Made by a program: the position numbers and the translations under genes. A DNA stretch of 64,000 bases from Streptomyces inusitatus (lineage in GTDB: Bacteria; Actinomycetota; Actinomycetes; Streptomycetales; Streptomycetaceae): assembly GCF_014651115.1 (NCBI RefSeq), contig NZ_BMWG01000004.1:62001-126000 (forward strand), given 5' to 3'. This document shows, piece after piece, positions 41,628-50,042 of the stretch (positions are counted from its first letter, which is position 1; each line of letters begins with the position of its first letter). The notes beneath the pieces were generated by a model. The model was not told the origin of the DNA. It searched no databases and saw only the letters and a list, made by a program, of their open reading frames with translations.

Positions 41628-44558
41628 CTACCTGCCCGCCACCGCGTACGCCTCCACCGACCACAGCGAGTAGCTGAAGCGGGTCGCCCGGCGGTCGCCC
41701 TGGACGCGGATGAAGCGGACGTCGCGGCTGTCCATCCGGACCGCCTCCCGGCCGCCCCCGCCGCCGGTCACCGTCGCCGCCGTGCGCCAGACGCGGCCGT
41801 CCGCCGAGACCTGGACGCGGTAGTCCGCCGCGTACGCCTCCTGCCAGTGCAGCACCACCTGCCCCAGCCGGACCGGCTCGGGCAGCTCCGCCTGCCACCA
41901 GGCGGTGTCCTCGACGGGGGAGGACCAGCGGGTGGCCGGGTCGCTGTCGAGGACGGCGGACGCGGGGAAGTCGGGCGTCTCGTCGCCGGAGGAGGACGCC
42001 CCGACCCCCGGCCCGCGCAGCAGGTCGGGGCCCTCGGTGCGCGGATACGCGTGCACCGTCAGGGTCCGCTCCTGGCCGGCGAAGGAGAGCGGGACCCGGT
42101 ACTCCCCGGCGGGGGTGTCCTTCGGGACGGAGACCTCCACCGGCACGGTCGTCCGCACCCCGCGCGGCACCGTCGTCTTCCTGGGGGTCTTGACCTTGAT
42201 CCCGGCGGGGGCCTTCGCGGTGAGCGCGCCGCGCACCTCGCCGGGGCGCTGCGGCGTCAGCCGCACCTCCGTGCGCTGCGGGCCGCCGCCGATCGCCGCG
42301 TCCGCCCGCTCCCGCGCCAGGGAGAGCCGGGCGGCGGGCTCGTCGGCGAACCACGGCACCACCGACCGCACGCCGACCGCCGTGCCGTCCTCGGCCGTGA
42401 CCCGGATCGCGTCCGCGCGCACCCCGCGCGCGTCGGCCTGGGTCCAGCCGCTGGGCGAGAGCGGACCGAGCCGCCGCCAGCCCTCGCCCGGCACATGGGC
42501 CTCCAGCCGGGCGGCCGTGCCGGGCTCGGTCATCGCGACCACCGTGCCCAGCGGCCGGGCCCGGTCCAGCCGTACGGTCGGCTCACCCGCGCTCTTCTCG
42601 AACCGGTCGGCGCCCGTCCAGGCGGCCGACTCCTTCACCGCGCGCTCCAGGAACGGATCCAGTACGCCCTTGCCGACGGTGGCCCGGCTCGACGCCAGCT
42701 CCCCGCGCACCCGCTCCAGCTCCAGGGCGGCCGACCAGGCCCGCTCCCCGTCGCCGTCGAGCTGGGCCGCCAGCATGTCCACGGCGATCTCACCGGCCCG
42801 TCCGTACCGGGAGAGCTGGTCCAGCCAGGGGCGCACCTCGTCGTCCAGCCGGCCGCCGGCGGGCCGGGTCAGCCGGTCCGGGGCCTCGCGCATCACGGTG
42901 AACTCGGCGCGCAGGGCCTTCGCCGCCCGCTCGCCGGCCGCCGTGTCCGAGGCGCCGCGCAGCCGCCAGAAATCGTCGAGGAGGGGCAGGAGATAGGCGG
43001 ACTCGGCGGTGGGGTCGAGGATGGAGGAGGCGTGGTTGCCCGCGAGCGCGCCCAGCGCCCGGCGGGCGGCGGCGTCACCGTCCGAGAGATCGGATATGGC
43101 GGCCTCCCAGGACTCCCGGGGGCGGTAGCCGCGCGGATTCCAGGCGAAGTCGGCGGCGGTGAACAGCGGGATGCGGGAGGCCGAGGCCTGCTCCATCGCG
43201 TTCGCCAGCAGGGCGGCCGAGCCGGTGGCGACCGCCGGCTCCCGTCCGGTGTAGGGGCCGAGGAAGATCCGGTCCTGCGCGTAGTCGTTGACCGGGTAGT
43301 TGTCCATGGTGACCAGCGGATGCCGGAACGCGTCGCGGACGCCCGCCAGTTCCCGGCCGGTGATGGTGCGCGGCACCACCCCGATCCCGGTCCAGGCCAC
43401 CTGCACCCGGGGGTCGAGCGTCTCGGCGAGCGCCCGCCGGTACTCGGTCGCGCCCTCCTGGTAGAACTCCGTCGGCATCAGCGACAGCGGCTCCGCCTCC
43501 GGGTGGCGCTCGGCCAGATGCCGGGCCACCGCGTCCGCCACCCGGGCCTGGGCGCGCGCCGCCGCCTGCGGGCCCGAGCCGTGGGCGCGGGCGTCGGCGC
43601 GGCAGTGCCACTCGCTGTAGCTGACGTCCTGGAACTGGAGCTGGAAGGCGCGCACGCCCAGCGCCCACATGGCGTCGATCTTGCGGGTCAGCGCCCGCAC
43701 CTCGCCGTCGTCGGAGAGGCACATCTCCTGCGCGGGCGCGACCGCCCAGCCGAGGGTGACATGGTTGCGCCGCGCGTGCTCGGCGAGTTCGCGGAACTCC
43801 GCGCGCTGGGCGGCGGGGTAGGGATCGCGCCAGCGCGCCTGCCGGTAGGGGTCGTCGCCGGGGGCGTACAGATAGCGGTTCTGCTTGGTCCGGCCCATGA
43901 AGTCGATCTGCGCGAGCCGCTCCTGATGGCTCCAGGGCTCTCCGTAGAAGCCCTCGGTGACGCCCCGGACGGCGGTGCCCGGCCAGTCCCGCACGACGGC
44001 CCCGGCGACGGTCCTCTTCCCGCCGGGCGCTCCGGTGATCAGCTGTCGCAGCGTCTGGACGCCGTGGAACAGGCCGCTCTCGCCGACGCCGTCGACCGCG
44101 ACCGCGCCCCGGCCCTCGATCTCGCCGGCCGCGATCCGGTAGCCGCCCGACGGCAGATCGGCGCGGTGCGGCGCGCGCAGGGCGTTCAGGGCGTCCCGCG
44201 CGCCCTCGCCGCCGATGTGGAAGACCGGGCCGCGCCCGGGCAGCGCGGTGTGGACCGTCTCCACGCCCGCCGCGCGCAGCTGCCGCTCCGTCAGTTCCAC
44301 GGCGCGCGGATCGGCTCCGGACCCGGCGATCAGAGTGGCCTCCGCGCCCAGGGGCACGGCCTTCCCCGCCGCCCTGATGGACTGCGGCCGGGGCCAGACC
44401 GGGGGCAGGGGGCCGTCCTTGGCGGGGTCGGCGGCGGCGCGGGCGGGGGAGGCGGGGTCCGTGGGGGAGGCGGCCGCGCCCGGGGTACCGGAGAGGAGGC
44501 CGCCGATCACCGCGACGGTGACGGCGGTGGCCGTGCGCCTCCTGTGCGTAAGTCGCAC
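41628..44558 (-). CDS. Secreted GH84-family beta-N-acetylglucosaminidase-like protein
   Basis: A 976-residue secreted protein. The signal peptide ends near AAASP (about 30). A GH20b-type N-terminal domain (30-150) precedes the GH84 barrel, which shows VRGVTEGFYGEPWSHQERL, MGRTKQNRYLYAPGDDPYRQ, and the active-site strand FQLQFQDVSYSEWHC. GH84 enzymes use two adjacent Asp at this strand; here the pair is Gln310-Asp311. The first Asp, which orients the substrate acetamido group, is therefore replaced. Helical and NPCBM/F5-8-type lectin domains follow at the C-terminus (ASAVLDSDPATRWSSPVEDT). GTG 44558 follows GGGGA. Possible substrates: chitin, O-GlcNAc or glycosaminoglycans. Activity is uncertain because of the substitution. 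Confidence 0.85.
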   Translation of the reverse strand: MRLTHRRRTATAVTVAVIGGLLSGTPGAAASPTDPASPARAAADPAKDGPLPPVWPRPQSIRAAGKAVPLGAEATLIAGSGADPRAVELTERQLRAAGVETVHTALPGRGPVFHIGGEGARDALNALRAPHRADLPSGGYRIAAGEIEGRGAVAVDGVGESGLFHGVQTLRQLITGAPGGKRTVAGAVVRDWPGTAVRGVTEGFYGEPWSHQERLAQIDFMGRTKQNRYLYAPGDDPYRQARWRDPYPAAQRAEFRELAEHARRNHVTLGWAVAPAQEMCLSDDGEVRALTRKIDAMWALGVRAFQLQFQDVSYSEWHCRADARAHGSGPQAAARAQARVADAVARHLAERHPEAEPLSLMPTEFYQEGATEYRRALAETLDPRVQVAWTGIGVVPRTITGRELAGVRDAFRHPLVTMDNYPVNDYAQDRIFLGPYTGREPAVATGSAALLANAMEQASASRIPLFTAADFAWNPRGYRPRESWEAAISDLSDGDAAARRALGALAGNHASSILDPTAESAYLLPLLDDFWRLRGASDTAAGERAAKALRAEFTVMREAPDRLTRPAGGRLDDEVRPWLDQLSRYGRAGEIAVDMLAAQLDGDGERAWSAALELERVRGELASSRATVGKGVLDPFLERAVKESAAWTGADRFEKSAGEPTVRLDRARPLGTVVAMTEPGTAARLEAHVPGEGWRRLGPLSPSGWTQADARGVRADAIRVTAEDGTAVGVRSVVPWFADEPAARLSLARERADAAIGGGPQRTEVRLTPQRPGEVRGALTAKAPAGIKVKTPRKTTVPRGVRTTVPVEVSVPKDTPAGEYRVPLSFAGQERTLTVHAYPRTEGPDLLRGPGVGASSSGDETPDFPASAVLDSDPATRWSSPVEDTAWWQAELPEPVRLGQVVLHWQEAYAADYRVQVSADGRVWRTAATVTGGGGGREAVRMDSRDVRFIRVQGDRRATRFSYSLWSVEAYAVAGR

Positions 44559-44892
44559 GCATGTCCCCTTTCGGTCACCTGAATGTCTCGCCCATGTCTC
44601 TGTTTGATTGCGAGCCCACCACCCTTGCCCGGAAAGTGTCAACGTGCGTGGCCGTTGTGTTCCTTTTGCCTGCCGAGGTGAGTGCCGAAGCGTCCGGCCG
44701 GGGGCGCACGGAAGCCCGGAAGGGGTGTGTCCGCTCTCCGGGCAACCGGCATCCGGGGGGTGCTCGGCACGTCGGGAACGAAATGTGACGCGGGCCACGT
44801 TCACTGATCAAAGATGTCTGCGGCGGGGCCCGCCGGGTAGGGGCCGAAGGGACCGTCCGTACCGCCCGTACCGTCCGTTGGGAGCGTCCGCC
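44559..44892. other. 334-bp gap between the GH84 gene and the Gln-Ala repeat gene
   Basis: No gene is supported. On the minus strand a perfect -35-like TTGACA (44642-44637) lies 79 bp before the GH84 GTG, but the matching -10 position reads GTGGGC, so promoter assignment is weak. On the plus strand, GTCCGTACCGCCC and GTACCGTCCGTTGG at 44859-44881 form a short repeat just before the next gene. Confidence 0.4.
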
Positions 44893-45303
44893 ATGACCGC
44901 ATCCGCCCATCTGCTGTGCTCCGCCCTCGCCGCCCAGGCCCAGGCCGAGGCCCGGCAGGCACAGGCGCAGGCACAGGCACAGGCGCAGGCACAGGCGCAG
45001 GCACAGGCCCGGCAGACCCAGACCCAGGCGCAGGCACAGTCTCGGAACCAGGCCCGCGCCTGCTCGGGGAAACCCGGCGCGCGGGGCGGCGAACGCGCCC
45101 CGCGCGCCGGCAGGCCCGCCCTCCCCGGCCCGTCCGGCCCCTTCATAGCCGAGCCCTCCGCGACCGGGCCCCTGACCAGCGAGCCCCCGCTGCCCGACGC
45201 CGCCCCCCTGACCAGCGAGCCCCCGCTCGCCGACGCGGCCCCGCTCACCAGCGAGCCCACCGCCGCCGGAACCGCCGGCGCCCCCCGATCCCCAGGAGTC
45301 TGA
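44893..45303 (+). CDS. Low-complexity Gln-Ala repeat protein coupled to malQ
   Basis: A predicted 136-residue protein. After MTASAHLLCSALAA comes a run of Gln-Ala dipeptides (nine perfect in a row at 22-39), a Gln-Thr variation, a basic Gly/Arg/Pro stretch, and three copies of a PLTSEPPL-type 12-residue unit at the end. It is probably real: GC at third positions is very high through both repeat and non-repeat parts, ATG 44893 follows GGGAGC, and its TGA (45301-45303) is fused to the GAGGAGG site of malQ, as in a coupled gene pair. No family is recognised. Alternatively it is a leader region whose composition merely allows an open frame. Confidence 0.5.
   Translation: MTASAHLLCSALAAQAQAEARQAQAQAQAQAQAQAQAQARQTQTQAQAQSRNQARACSGKPGARGGERAPRAGRPALPGPSGPFIAEPSATGPLTSEPPLPDAAPLTSEPPLADAAPLTSEPTAAGTAGAPRSPGV
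44935..45042 (+). repeat. CAGGCR dipeptide-repeat array
   Basis: Hexamers CAGGCA/CAGGCG alternate from 44956 to 45009 (nine units) with degenerate flanks on both sides. They encode Gln-Ala. The purine at the sixth base alternates irregularly, which argues for some selection or age rather than fresh expansion. Confidence 0.85.
45169..45270 (+). repeat. 36-bp tandem repeat at the 3' end of the Gln-Ala gene
   Basis: Units at 45169-45204 and 45205-45240, and a partial third from 45241, encode PLTSEPPLPDAA, PLTSEPPLADAA and PLTSEPTAAG. Base differences between units are mainly silent. Confidence 0.85.
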
Positions 45304-45314
45304 GGAGGACCCCC

Positions 45315-47369
45315 ATGGGCCTGGCCCGGCTCGCCGCGCTGCACGGAGTCGACGCCGCCCACACCCCGCCGGAAGGCGGACCCGTCCCCGTCCCCGAGGC
45401 GACCCTCGTCGCGGTCCTCGGCGCGCTCGGGGTGGACGCGAGCACTCCGGCGGCCGTTCAGGAGGCCCTGGGCCGGGCCGAGTCCGCCGCCCGGGGGCCG
45501 CTGCCCCCGACCGTGGTCGTCTGGAGCGGGGAGCCCGATCCCCCCGCCCTCGCCGCGCTCCCCGCCGGGACGGCCCTGAGCATCGCCCTGGAGGACGGCG
45601 GCGGAAGCGAGGACTGGCGGACCGCGCCGCACGGGGTGCACCGGCTGACGGCCCGAACGGCCGACGGCCGGAGCGCGACCGCCCTGCTCGTCGTCGCCCC
45701 CGGCCGCGCCCCCGGCCCGCCCGCCCGCTCGCACGGCCTGCTCGTCCAGCTCTACTCCCTGCTCTCCAGCCGCTCCTGGGGCATGGGCGACCTCGGCGAC
45801 CTCGCCGAGCTGGCCGCCTGGTCCGGCCGCTCGCTCGGCTCCGGCTTCGTCCAGGTCAACCCGCTGCACTCGGCCGTGCCCGCCGGGCCGGGCGGCATCA
45901 GCGACCCGTCCCCCTACCGCCCCTCCTCCCGGCGCTTCCCCGACCCCGTGCATCTGCGGATCGAGTCCGTCCCCGAATACGCCTACGCCGAGGGGCCCGA
46001 CCGCGAGCGGCTCGAAGAGATCCGCGCCAGGGCCGCACGGCTGCGCGCCTCGGTCCTCGACAAGGGCGCGCTCATCGACCGGGACGCCGTCCGGGCGCTG
46101 AAGCACGAGGCGCTGGAGGTGCTGCACCGCCTCCCCCTCGGCCCCGGACGGCGCGCCGCCCACCACGACTACCTCGCCACGGCGGGCCGGGCGCTGGAGG
46201 ACCACGCCACCTGGTGCGCCCTCGCCGAGGTGCACGGCCCCCACTGGCGGAGCTGGCCGCCGGGGCTCAGGGACCCGCGCTCGCCCGACACCGCCCGCGC
46301 CCGGCACGAGCTGATGGACCGGATCGACTTCCACTGCCGGGCGATCTGGCTCACCGACTGCCAGCTCGCCGAGGCCGCCGGAGCGGCCCGGGACGCGGGC
46401 ATGGGCGTCGGCATCGTCCACGACCTCGCCGTCGGCGTGCACCCCGAGGGCGCCGACACCTGGGCACTCGGCGAGGTCTTCGCCCCCGGGATGTCCGTCG
46501 GAGCGCCCCCCGACGCCTTCAACGCCCACGGCCAGGACTGGGGGCTGCCGCCCTGGCGTCCCGACGCCCTCGCCGCCTCGGGGTACGCGCCCTTCCGCGA
46601 GCTGCTGCGCGGGGCGCTCCGCCACGCGGGCGCGCTGCGGATCGACCATGTCATGGGCCTCTTCCGGCTCTGGTGGGTCCCCGAGGGCGGCCCGCCGAGC
46701 GCCGGGACCTATGTCCGCCACGACGCCGAGGCGATGCTCGCCGTCCTCGTCCTGGAGGCCCACCGGGCCGGCGCGCTCGTCCTCGGCGAGGATCTCGGCA
46801 CGGTCGAACCGGGCGTACGGGAGAGCCTGGCGCGGCGCGGGGTGCTGGGCACCTCCGTCCTCTGGTTCGAGCGCGACTGGGCGGGCGGCGGCGGCCCGCT
46901 GCCCGCCCGGGCCTGGCGCGAGGGCTGCGTGGCCACCGCGACCACCCACGATCTGCCCCCGACCGCCGCCCGGCTGGCCGGGGACCAGGTGGAGCTGCGC
47001 GAGCGCCTCGGCCTGCTCACCCGGCCCGCCCGGCAGGAGCGGCTGAGCGAGCGGGCCGATGTCGAGGAGTGGTTGCGGCTGCTCCGGAGCCTCGGTCTGC
47101 TGCCGGAGGACGAGCCCGGCGAGGAGGGCCTGATCCGCGCCGTCCACCGCTTTCTGCTGAGCACCCCCGCCCGGCTGGTCGGCGTCTGGCTGCCGGACAC
47201 GGTGGGCGACCGCCGCCCGCAGAATCTGCCCGGCACCTGGGACCAGTACCCCAATTGGCGGCTGCCGCTCGCCGACGCCGACGCCCGGCCGCTCACCCTG
47301 GAGGAGCTGGCGGACTCCCCCCGGCTGCGCGGCCTCATGGAGGTCTTCGCCGCACCCGCCGCCCGCTGA
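45315..47369 (+). CDS. malQ: 4-alpha-glucanotransferase (amylomaltase)
   Basis: A 684-residue GH77 enzyme that transfers alpha-1,4-glucan segments and is used in maltodextrin and glycogen metabolism. An N-terminal ~130-residue domain precedes the catalytic barrel. GH77 motifs are seen in order: SRSWGMGDLGDLAELAAWS, SPYRPSSRRFPDPV, IVHDLAVGVHPEGADTWALG, LRIDHVMGLFRLWWVP (nucleophile Asp), VLGEDLGTVEPGVRE (acid/base Glu), and TTHDLPPTA (transition-state Asp). ATG 45315 follows GAGGAGG, which overlaps the stop of the preceding Gln-Ala gene. It is followed 96 bp later by a small membrane-protein gene. Confidence 0.93.
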   Translation: MGLARLAALHGVDAAHTPPEGGPVPVPEATLVAVLGALGVDASTPAAVQEALGRAESAARGPLPPTVVVWSGEPDPPALAALPAGTALSIALEDGGGSEDWRTAPHGVHRLTARTADGRSATALLVVAPGRAPGPPARSHGLLVQLYSLLSSRSWGMGDLGDLAELAAWSGRSLGSGFVQVNPLHSAVPAGPGGISDPSPYRPSSRRFPDPVHLRIESVPEYAYAEGPDRERLEEIRARAARLRASVLDKGALIDRDAVRALKHEALEVLHRLPLGPGRRAAHHDYLATAGRALEDHATWCALAEVHGPHWRSWPPGLRDPRSPDTARARHELMDRIDFHCRAIWLTDCQLAEAAGAARDAGMGVGIVHDLAVGVHPEGADTWALGEVFAPGMSVGAPPDAFNAHGQDWGLPPWRPDALAASGYAPFRELLRGALRHAGALRIDHVMGLFRLWWVPEGGPPSAGTYVRHDAEAMLAVLVLEAHRAGALVLGEDLGTVEPGVRESLARRGVLGTSVLWFERDWAGGGGPLPARAWREGCVATATTHDLPPTAARLAGDQVELRERLGLLTRPARQERLSERADVEEWLRLLRSLGLLPEDEPGEEGLIRAVHRFLLSTPARLVGVWLPDTVGDRRPQNLPGTWDQYPNWRLPLADADARPLTLEELADSPRLRGLMEVFAAPAAR

Positions 47370-47453
47370 GCCCCGCACCCGCCCGCTGAGCCCCACGCCC
47401 GCCCGCCCCCGCCCGTACGGCACCCCGGGCGCGCGGTCCGATCAGCCGTTCGC

Positions 47454-47459
47454 TACGTT
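47454..47459 (+). promoter_or_regulatory. Probable -10 element (TACGTT) for a leaderless small gene
   Basis: TACGTT ends 6 bp before the GTG at 47466, with no ribosome-binding site between, as in leaderless genes. No good -35. Confidence 0.35.
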
Positions 47460-47465
47460 GGCACC

Positions 47466-47708
47466 GTGGACAAGAAGAACGCTTTGCGCGCCGGTGCCGT
47501 CACGGCCGGTACGACGCTGATGATGATGCTCATGTCGTCCCCCGCGCTCGCTCTGACGCCTGACGACGGCGACGACCCGGGCCCGGGTCTGACCGTGGTC
47601 GAGACGCTCGGCCTCTTCGTGGCCGCGCCGCTGGCGATCTTCCTGGTCATCGCGGGCCTGGTGATGGTCCTCGACAAGTCCAGGAAGCAGGAGCCGGAGC
47701 AGAGCTGA
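47466..47708 (+). CDS. Small membrane protein of unknown function
   Basis: An 80-residue protein. The N-terminal part, RAGAVTAGTTLMMMLMSSPALA, looks like a cleavable signal peptide. A short acidic stretch (DDGDDPGPG) and one membrane segment follow (LGLFVAAPLAIFLVIAGLVMVL), then a charged tail. The mature protein would be a single-span protein with the acidic part outside. Similar small proteins are conserved across Streptomyces without known function. GTG 47466 appears leaderless. A 14-bp-stem terminator follows 47 bp after the stop. Confidence 0.75.
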   Translation: MDKKNALRAGAVTAGTTLMMMLMSSPALALTPDDGDDPGPGLTVVETLGLFVAAPLAIFLVIAGLVMVLDKSRKQEPEQS

Positions 47709-47754
47709 CCGGCCGGGCCGACGCGCCCACCGGTCCGCCGCGACCTTCGGCGAG

Positions 47755-47791
47755 GGCGCTCAGGGGTGTGCGCACCGCACCCCTGAGCGCC
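47755..47791. terminator. Hairpin terminator between the small membrane protein and marR genes
   Basis: GGCGCTCAGGGGTG (47755-47768) pairs perfectly with CACCCCTGAGCGCC (47778-47791), 9-nt loop, followed by TTTG on the plus strand. Lies between convergent genes and can serve both. Confidence 0.85.
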
Positions 47792-47847
47792 TTTGCCATG
47801 CCCTTTTCACGGCGGCGCCCGCCGCCGCCCTGCCTGCCGGCCGCCTC

Positions 47848-48378
47848 CTATGACGGCCGCGCGGCCATCAGCAGCCGCAGCAGATCCCCGAGCCGCTCCC
47901 CCTGCTCCTCGGTGAGCGCCGAGTCGAACAGCCGGTGCTGGAGCGCCAGTCCGGCCCCCACCGCCTCCTCGATCACCTCAAGGCCGCGTGCGGTGAGGGT
48001 GACCCGCAGCCCCCGCCGGTCGCTCGGGTCGGGGCTGCGGGCGAGCAGCCCCGCCTTCTCCAGTTTGTCCAGCCGCCCGGTCATCCCCCCGGTGGTCAGC
48101 ATCAGCGTCGCCGACAGCTCCCGGGGCGAGAGCGTGTAGGGCTCCCCGGACCGCCGCAGCGCCGAGAGCACGTCGAACTCGCCGCGTGTCACGCCGTACC
48201 GCCGGTACTCCCGCTCCACCAGATCGCCCACCTCGCGGGCGATCCGGTAGACACGGCCGTAGACCGCCATCGGGCCGGTGTCGAGATCGGGCCGCACCGC
48301 CGCCCACTGGTCCACGATCGCGTCGACGGCGTCCCGGGCGGGCCCGGATCCGGGCCCGGGGATGGCTGTTGAGTTCAT
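47848..48378 (-). CDS. MarR-family transcriptional regulator
   Basis: A 176-residue winged-helix regulator. The core runs over about 50-145: VTRGEFDVLSALRRSG, YTLSPRELSATLMLTTGGMT as recognition helix, GRLDKLEKAGLLARSPDP and the wing DRRGLRVTLTARG. Flanking helices give the MarR dimer interface. It is divergent from an EamA exporter gene, and the 112-bp gap between the two starts contains a perfect 30-bp palindrome, so it most likely represses both. ATG 48378 is chosen; the frame stays open upstream across the operator, which cannot be coding for this gene. Confidence 0.92.
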   Translation of the reverse strand: MNSTAIPGPGSGPARDAVDAIVDQWAAVRPDLDTGPMAVYGRVYRIAREVGDLVEREYRRYGVTRGEFDVLSALRRSGEPYTLSPRELSATLMLTTGGMTGRLDKLEKAGLLARSPDPSDRRGLRVTLTARGLEVIEEAVGAGLALQHRLFDSALTEEQGERLGDLLRLLMAARPS

Positions 48379-48427
48379 GGGGCAAGTATCCAAAGGCCAT
48401 GACTTGAACGCAAGTAAGCTGCTTGAC

Positions 48428-48457
48428 GGCAAGTAGCTTAGAGCTAAGCTACTTGCC
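48428..48457. promoter_or_regulatory. Perfect 30-bp palindrome, probable MarR operator
   Basis: GGCAAGTAGCTTAG (48428-48441), AG, CTAAGCTACTTGCC (48444-48457). Further CAAGTA/TACTTG-like half-sites flank it (GCAAGTAAGCTGCTTG just upstream). It sits midway between the divergent marR and exporter starts. Confidence 0.85.
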
Positions 48458-48490
48458 ATCAAGCTTTTTCGTCCGCTTCGGAGGATCGCC

Positions 48491-49405
48491 ATGAACCGCG
48501 CTGCCGTCGTCGCCCTCACCGCGCTCGCCCCGATCTCCTGGGGCTCCACCTACGCGGTCACCACGGAGTTCCTGCCACCCGACCGCCCTCTGTTCACCGG
48601 TCTGATGCGGGCCCTGCCCGCCGGGCTGCTGATACTGGCGGCCACCCGGGTGCTGCCGCGCGGCGCGTGGTGGTGGAAGACGGGTGTGCTGGGCGTGCTG
48701 AACATAGGCGCGTTCTTCCCGCTGCTCTTCCTCGCCGCCTATCGGCTGCCCGGCGGGGTCGCCGCCGTCGTCGGCTCGGTGGGGCCGCTGTTCGTCGTCG
48801 GCCTCTCCGTGCTGCTGCTGAGCGAACGGGCGACGGCCCGCACCCTGCTCGCCGCGATCGCGGCGGCCTTCGGGGTGAGCCTGGTGGTGCTGCGCGCCGG
48901 GGCCGGGTTCGATCTCGTCGGACTGCTGGCCGGGCTCGCCTCCTCCGCCTCGATGTCCGCCGGAACCGTCCTCACCAAGCGCTGGGGCCGCCCCGAGGGC
49001 GTGGGGCCGCTGGTGATGACCGGCTGGCAGCTCACCGCCGGCGGACTGCTCATCGCCCCGGTCGCCCTGCTGGCCGAGGGCGCGCCGCCCGCGCTGAGCG
49101 GTACCAACATCGCCGGGTATCTCTATCTCGCGCTCGCCAACACGGCCGTCGCCTACTGGCTGTGGTTCCGCGGCATCGAGCGGCTGACGGCCACCTCGGC
49201 CACCCTGCTGGGCCCGCTCACCCCCATCACCGCCGCCGTCATCGGCTGGGCGGCGCTGGGGCAGGCGCTCACCCCCGTACAACTGCTGGGAATGACCATC
49301 GCGTTCGGCGCGACCCTGACCGGGCAGCTGCGACCGCGCGGGCGGGCGGCGGACGCTCCGGCGGTACCGGAGCCCGGCCCGGCCCGGCCGACACTCCTCA
49401 AATAG
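48491..49405 (+). CDS. EamA/DMT-family transporter (probable exporter)
   Basis: A 304-residue membrane protein with ten hydrophobic segments in two EamA repeats. The first begins VVALTALAPISWGSTYAVTT and the second GLLAGLASSASMSAGTVLTK. ISWGSTY and the Pro-rich ends of segments are typical of YdcZ/RhaT-like drug/metabolite exporters. ATG 48491 follows GGAGGA at 48480-48485. The hydrophilic Arg/Pro C-terminus (about 280-304) is cytoplasmic. It is controlled, by position, by the divergent MarR regulator. Substrate unknown. Confidence 0.9.
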   Translation: MNRAAVVALTALAPISWGSTYAVTTEFLPPDRPLFTGLMRALPAGLLILAATRVLPRGAWWWKTGVLGVLNIGAFFPLLFLAAYRLPGGVAAVVGSVGPLFVVGLSVLLLSERATARTLLAAIAAAFGVSLVVLRAGAGFDLVGLLAGLASSASMSAGTVLTKRWGRPEGVGPLVMTGWQLTAGGLLIAPVALLAEGAPPALSGTNIAGYLYLALANTAVAYWLWFRGIERLTATSATLLGPLTPITAAVIGWAALGQALTPVQLLGMTIAFGATLTGQLRPRGRAADAPAVPEPGPARPTLLK

Positions 49406-49418
49406 TGGACGGCACTCC

Positions 49419-50042
49419 TCAGGTGACGGCGTCCGCCGTCACCGCCAGGGACTGGAGATACCGCATCAGCGTCATCAGCACATCCCGGCTGGAGCCCCTC
49501 AGCCGGGCGTCGCAGTCCACGATCGGCACCGACAGCGGCAGATCGAGCGCCGTCCGGATCTCCTCGATGGGATACATCGGGGCCTCCGGGAAGGTGTTGA
49601 TCGCGACGACGAACGGCACCCGCCGCTCCTCCAGCCGCCCGATGACATCGAAGCTGACCTCCAGCCGCCGGGTGTCCACCAGGACGACCGCGCCCAGCGC
49701 GCCCTCGAACAGCCCGCGCCACAGGAACCAGAAGCGCTGCTGCCCCGGGGTGCCGAACAGATACAGCACCAGCTCCTCATTGATGCTGATGCGGCCGAAG
49801 TCCATGGCCACGGTGGTGGAGGTCTTGCGCTCCACCCCCTGAAGGTCGTCGACGCCGACTCCGGCCTGGGTCATCGTCTCCTCGGTGGTGAGCGGCTTGA
49901 TCTCGCTCACCGAGCCGACGAGGGTCGTCTTGCCCACTCCGAAACCGCCCACGATGACCACCTTGACGGCGGCGGTGGCCGTCTCCGGCAGCACATCCTC
50001 GCTGCGCGGGCCCACGGCCTGCTCAGAGCTTCTGAAGTCCAT
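49419..50042 (-). CDS. cvnD: Conservon Ras-like GTPase (CvnD)
   Basis: A 207-residue small GTPase with P-loop VGGFGVGKTTLVGSVSE, switch/G3 YLFGTPGQQRFWFLW, and G4-like AINTFPEA. The D-x-x-G of Ras is here GTPGQQ, as in CvnD proteins. It is the last gene of a four-gene set, cvnA-B-C-D, that works as a membrane-linked signalling module in Streptomyces. It overlaps cvnC by 20 bp, so translation is coupled. It ends 14 bp from the stop of the convergent exporter gene. Confidence 0.93.
   Translation of the reverse strand: MDFRSSEQAVGPRSEDVLPETATAAVKVVIVGGFGVGKTTLVGSVSEIKPLTTEETMTQAGVGVDDLQGVERKTSTTVAMDFGRISINEELVLYLFGTPGQQRFWFLWRGLFEGALGAVVLVDTRRLEVSFDVIGRLEERRVPFVVAINTFPEAPMYPIEEIRTALDLPLSVPIVDCDARLRGSSRDVLMTLMRYLQSLAVTADAVT

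Noticed and set aside
44935..45042. Direct repeats that could be mistaken for a CRISPR array
   Set aside because: Units are 6 bp without spacers and encode a Gln-Ala run; no cas genes nearby.
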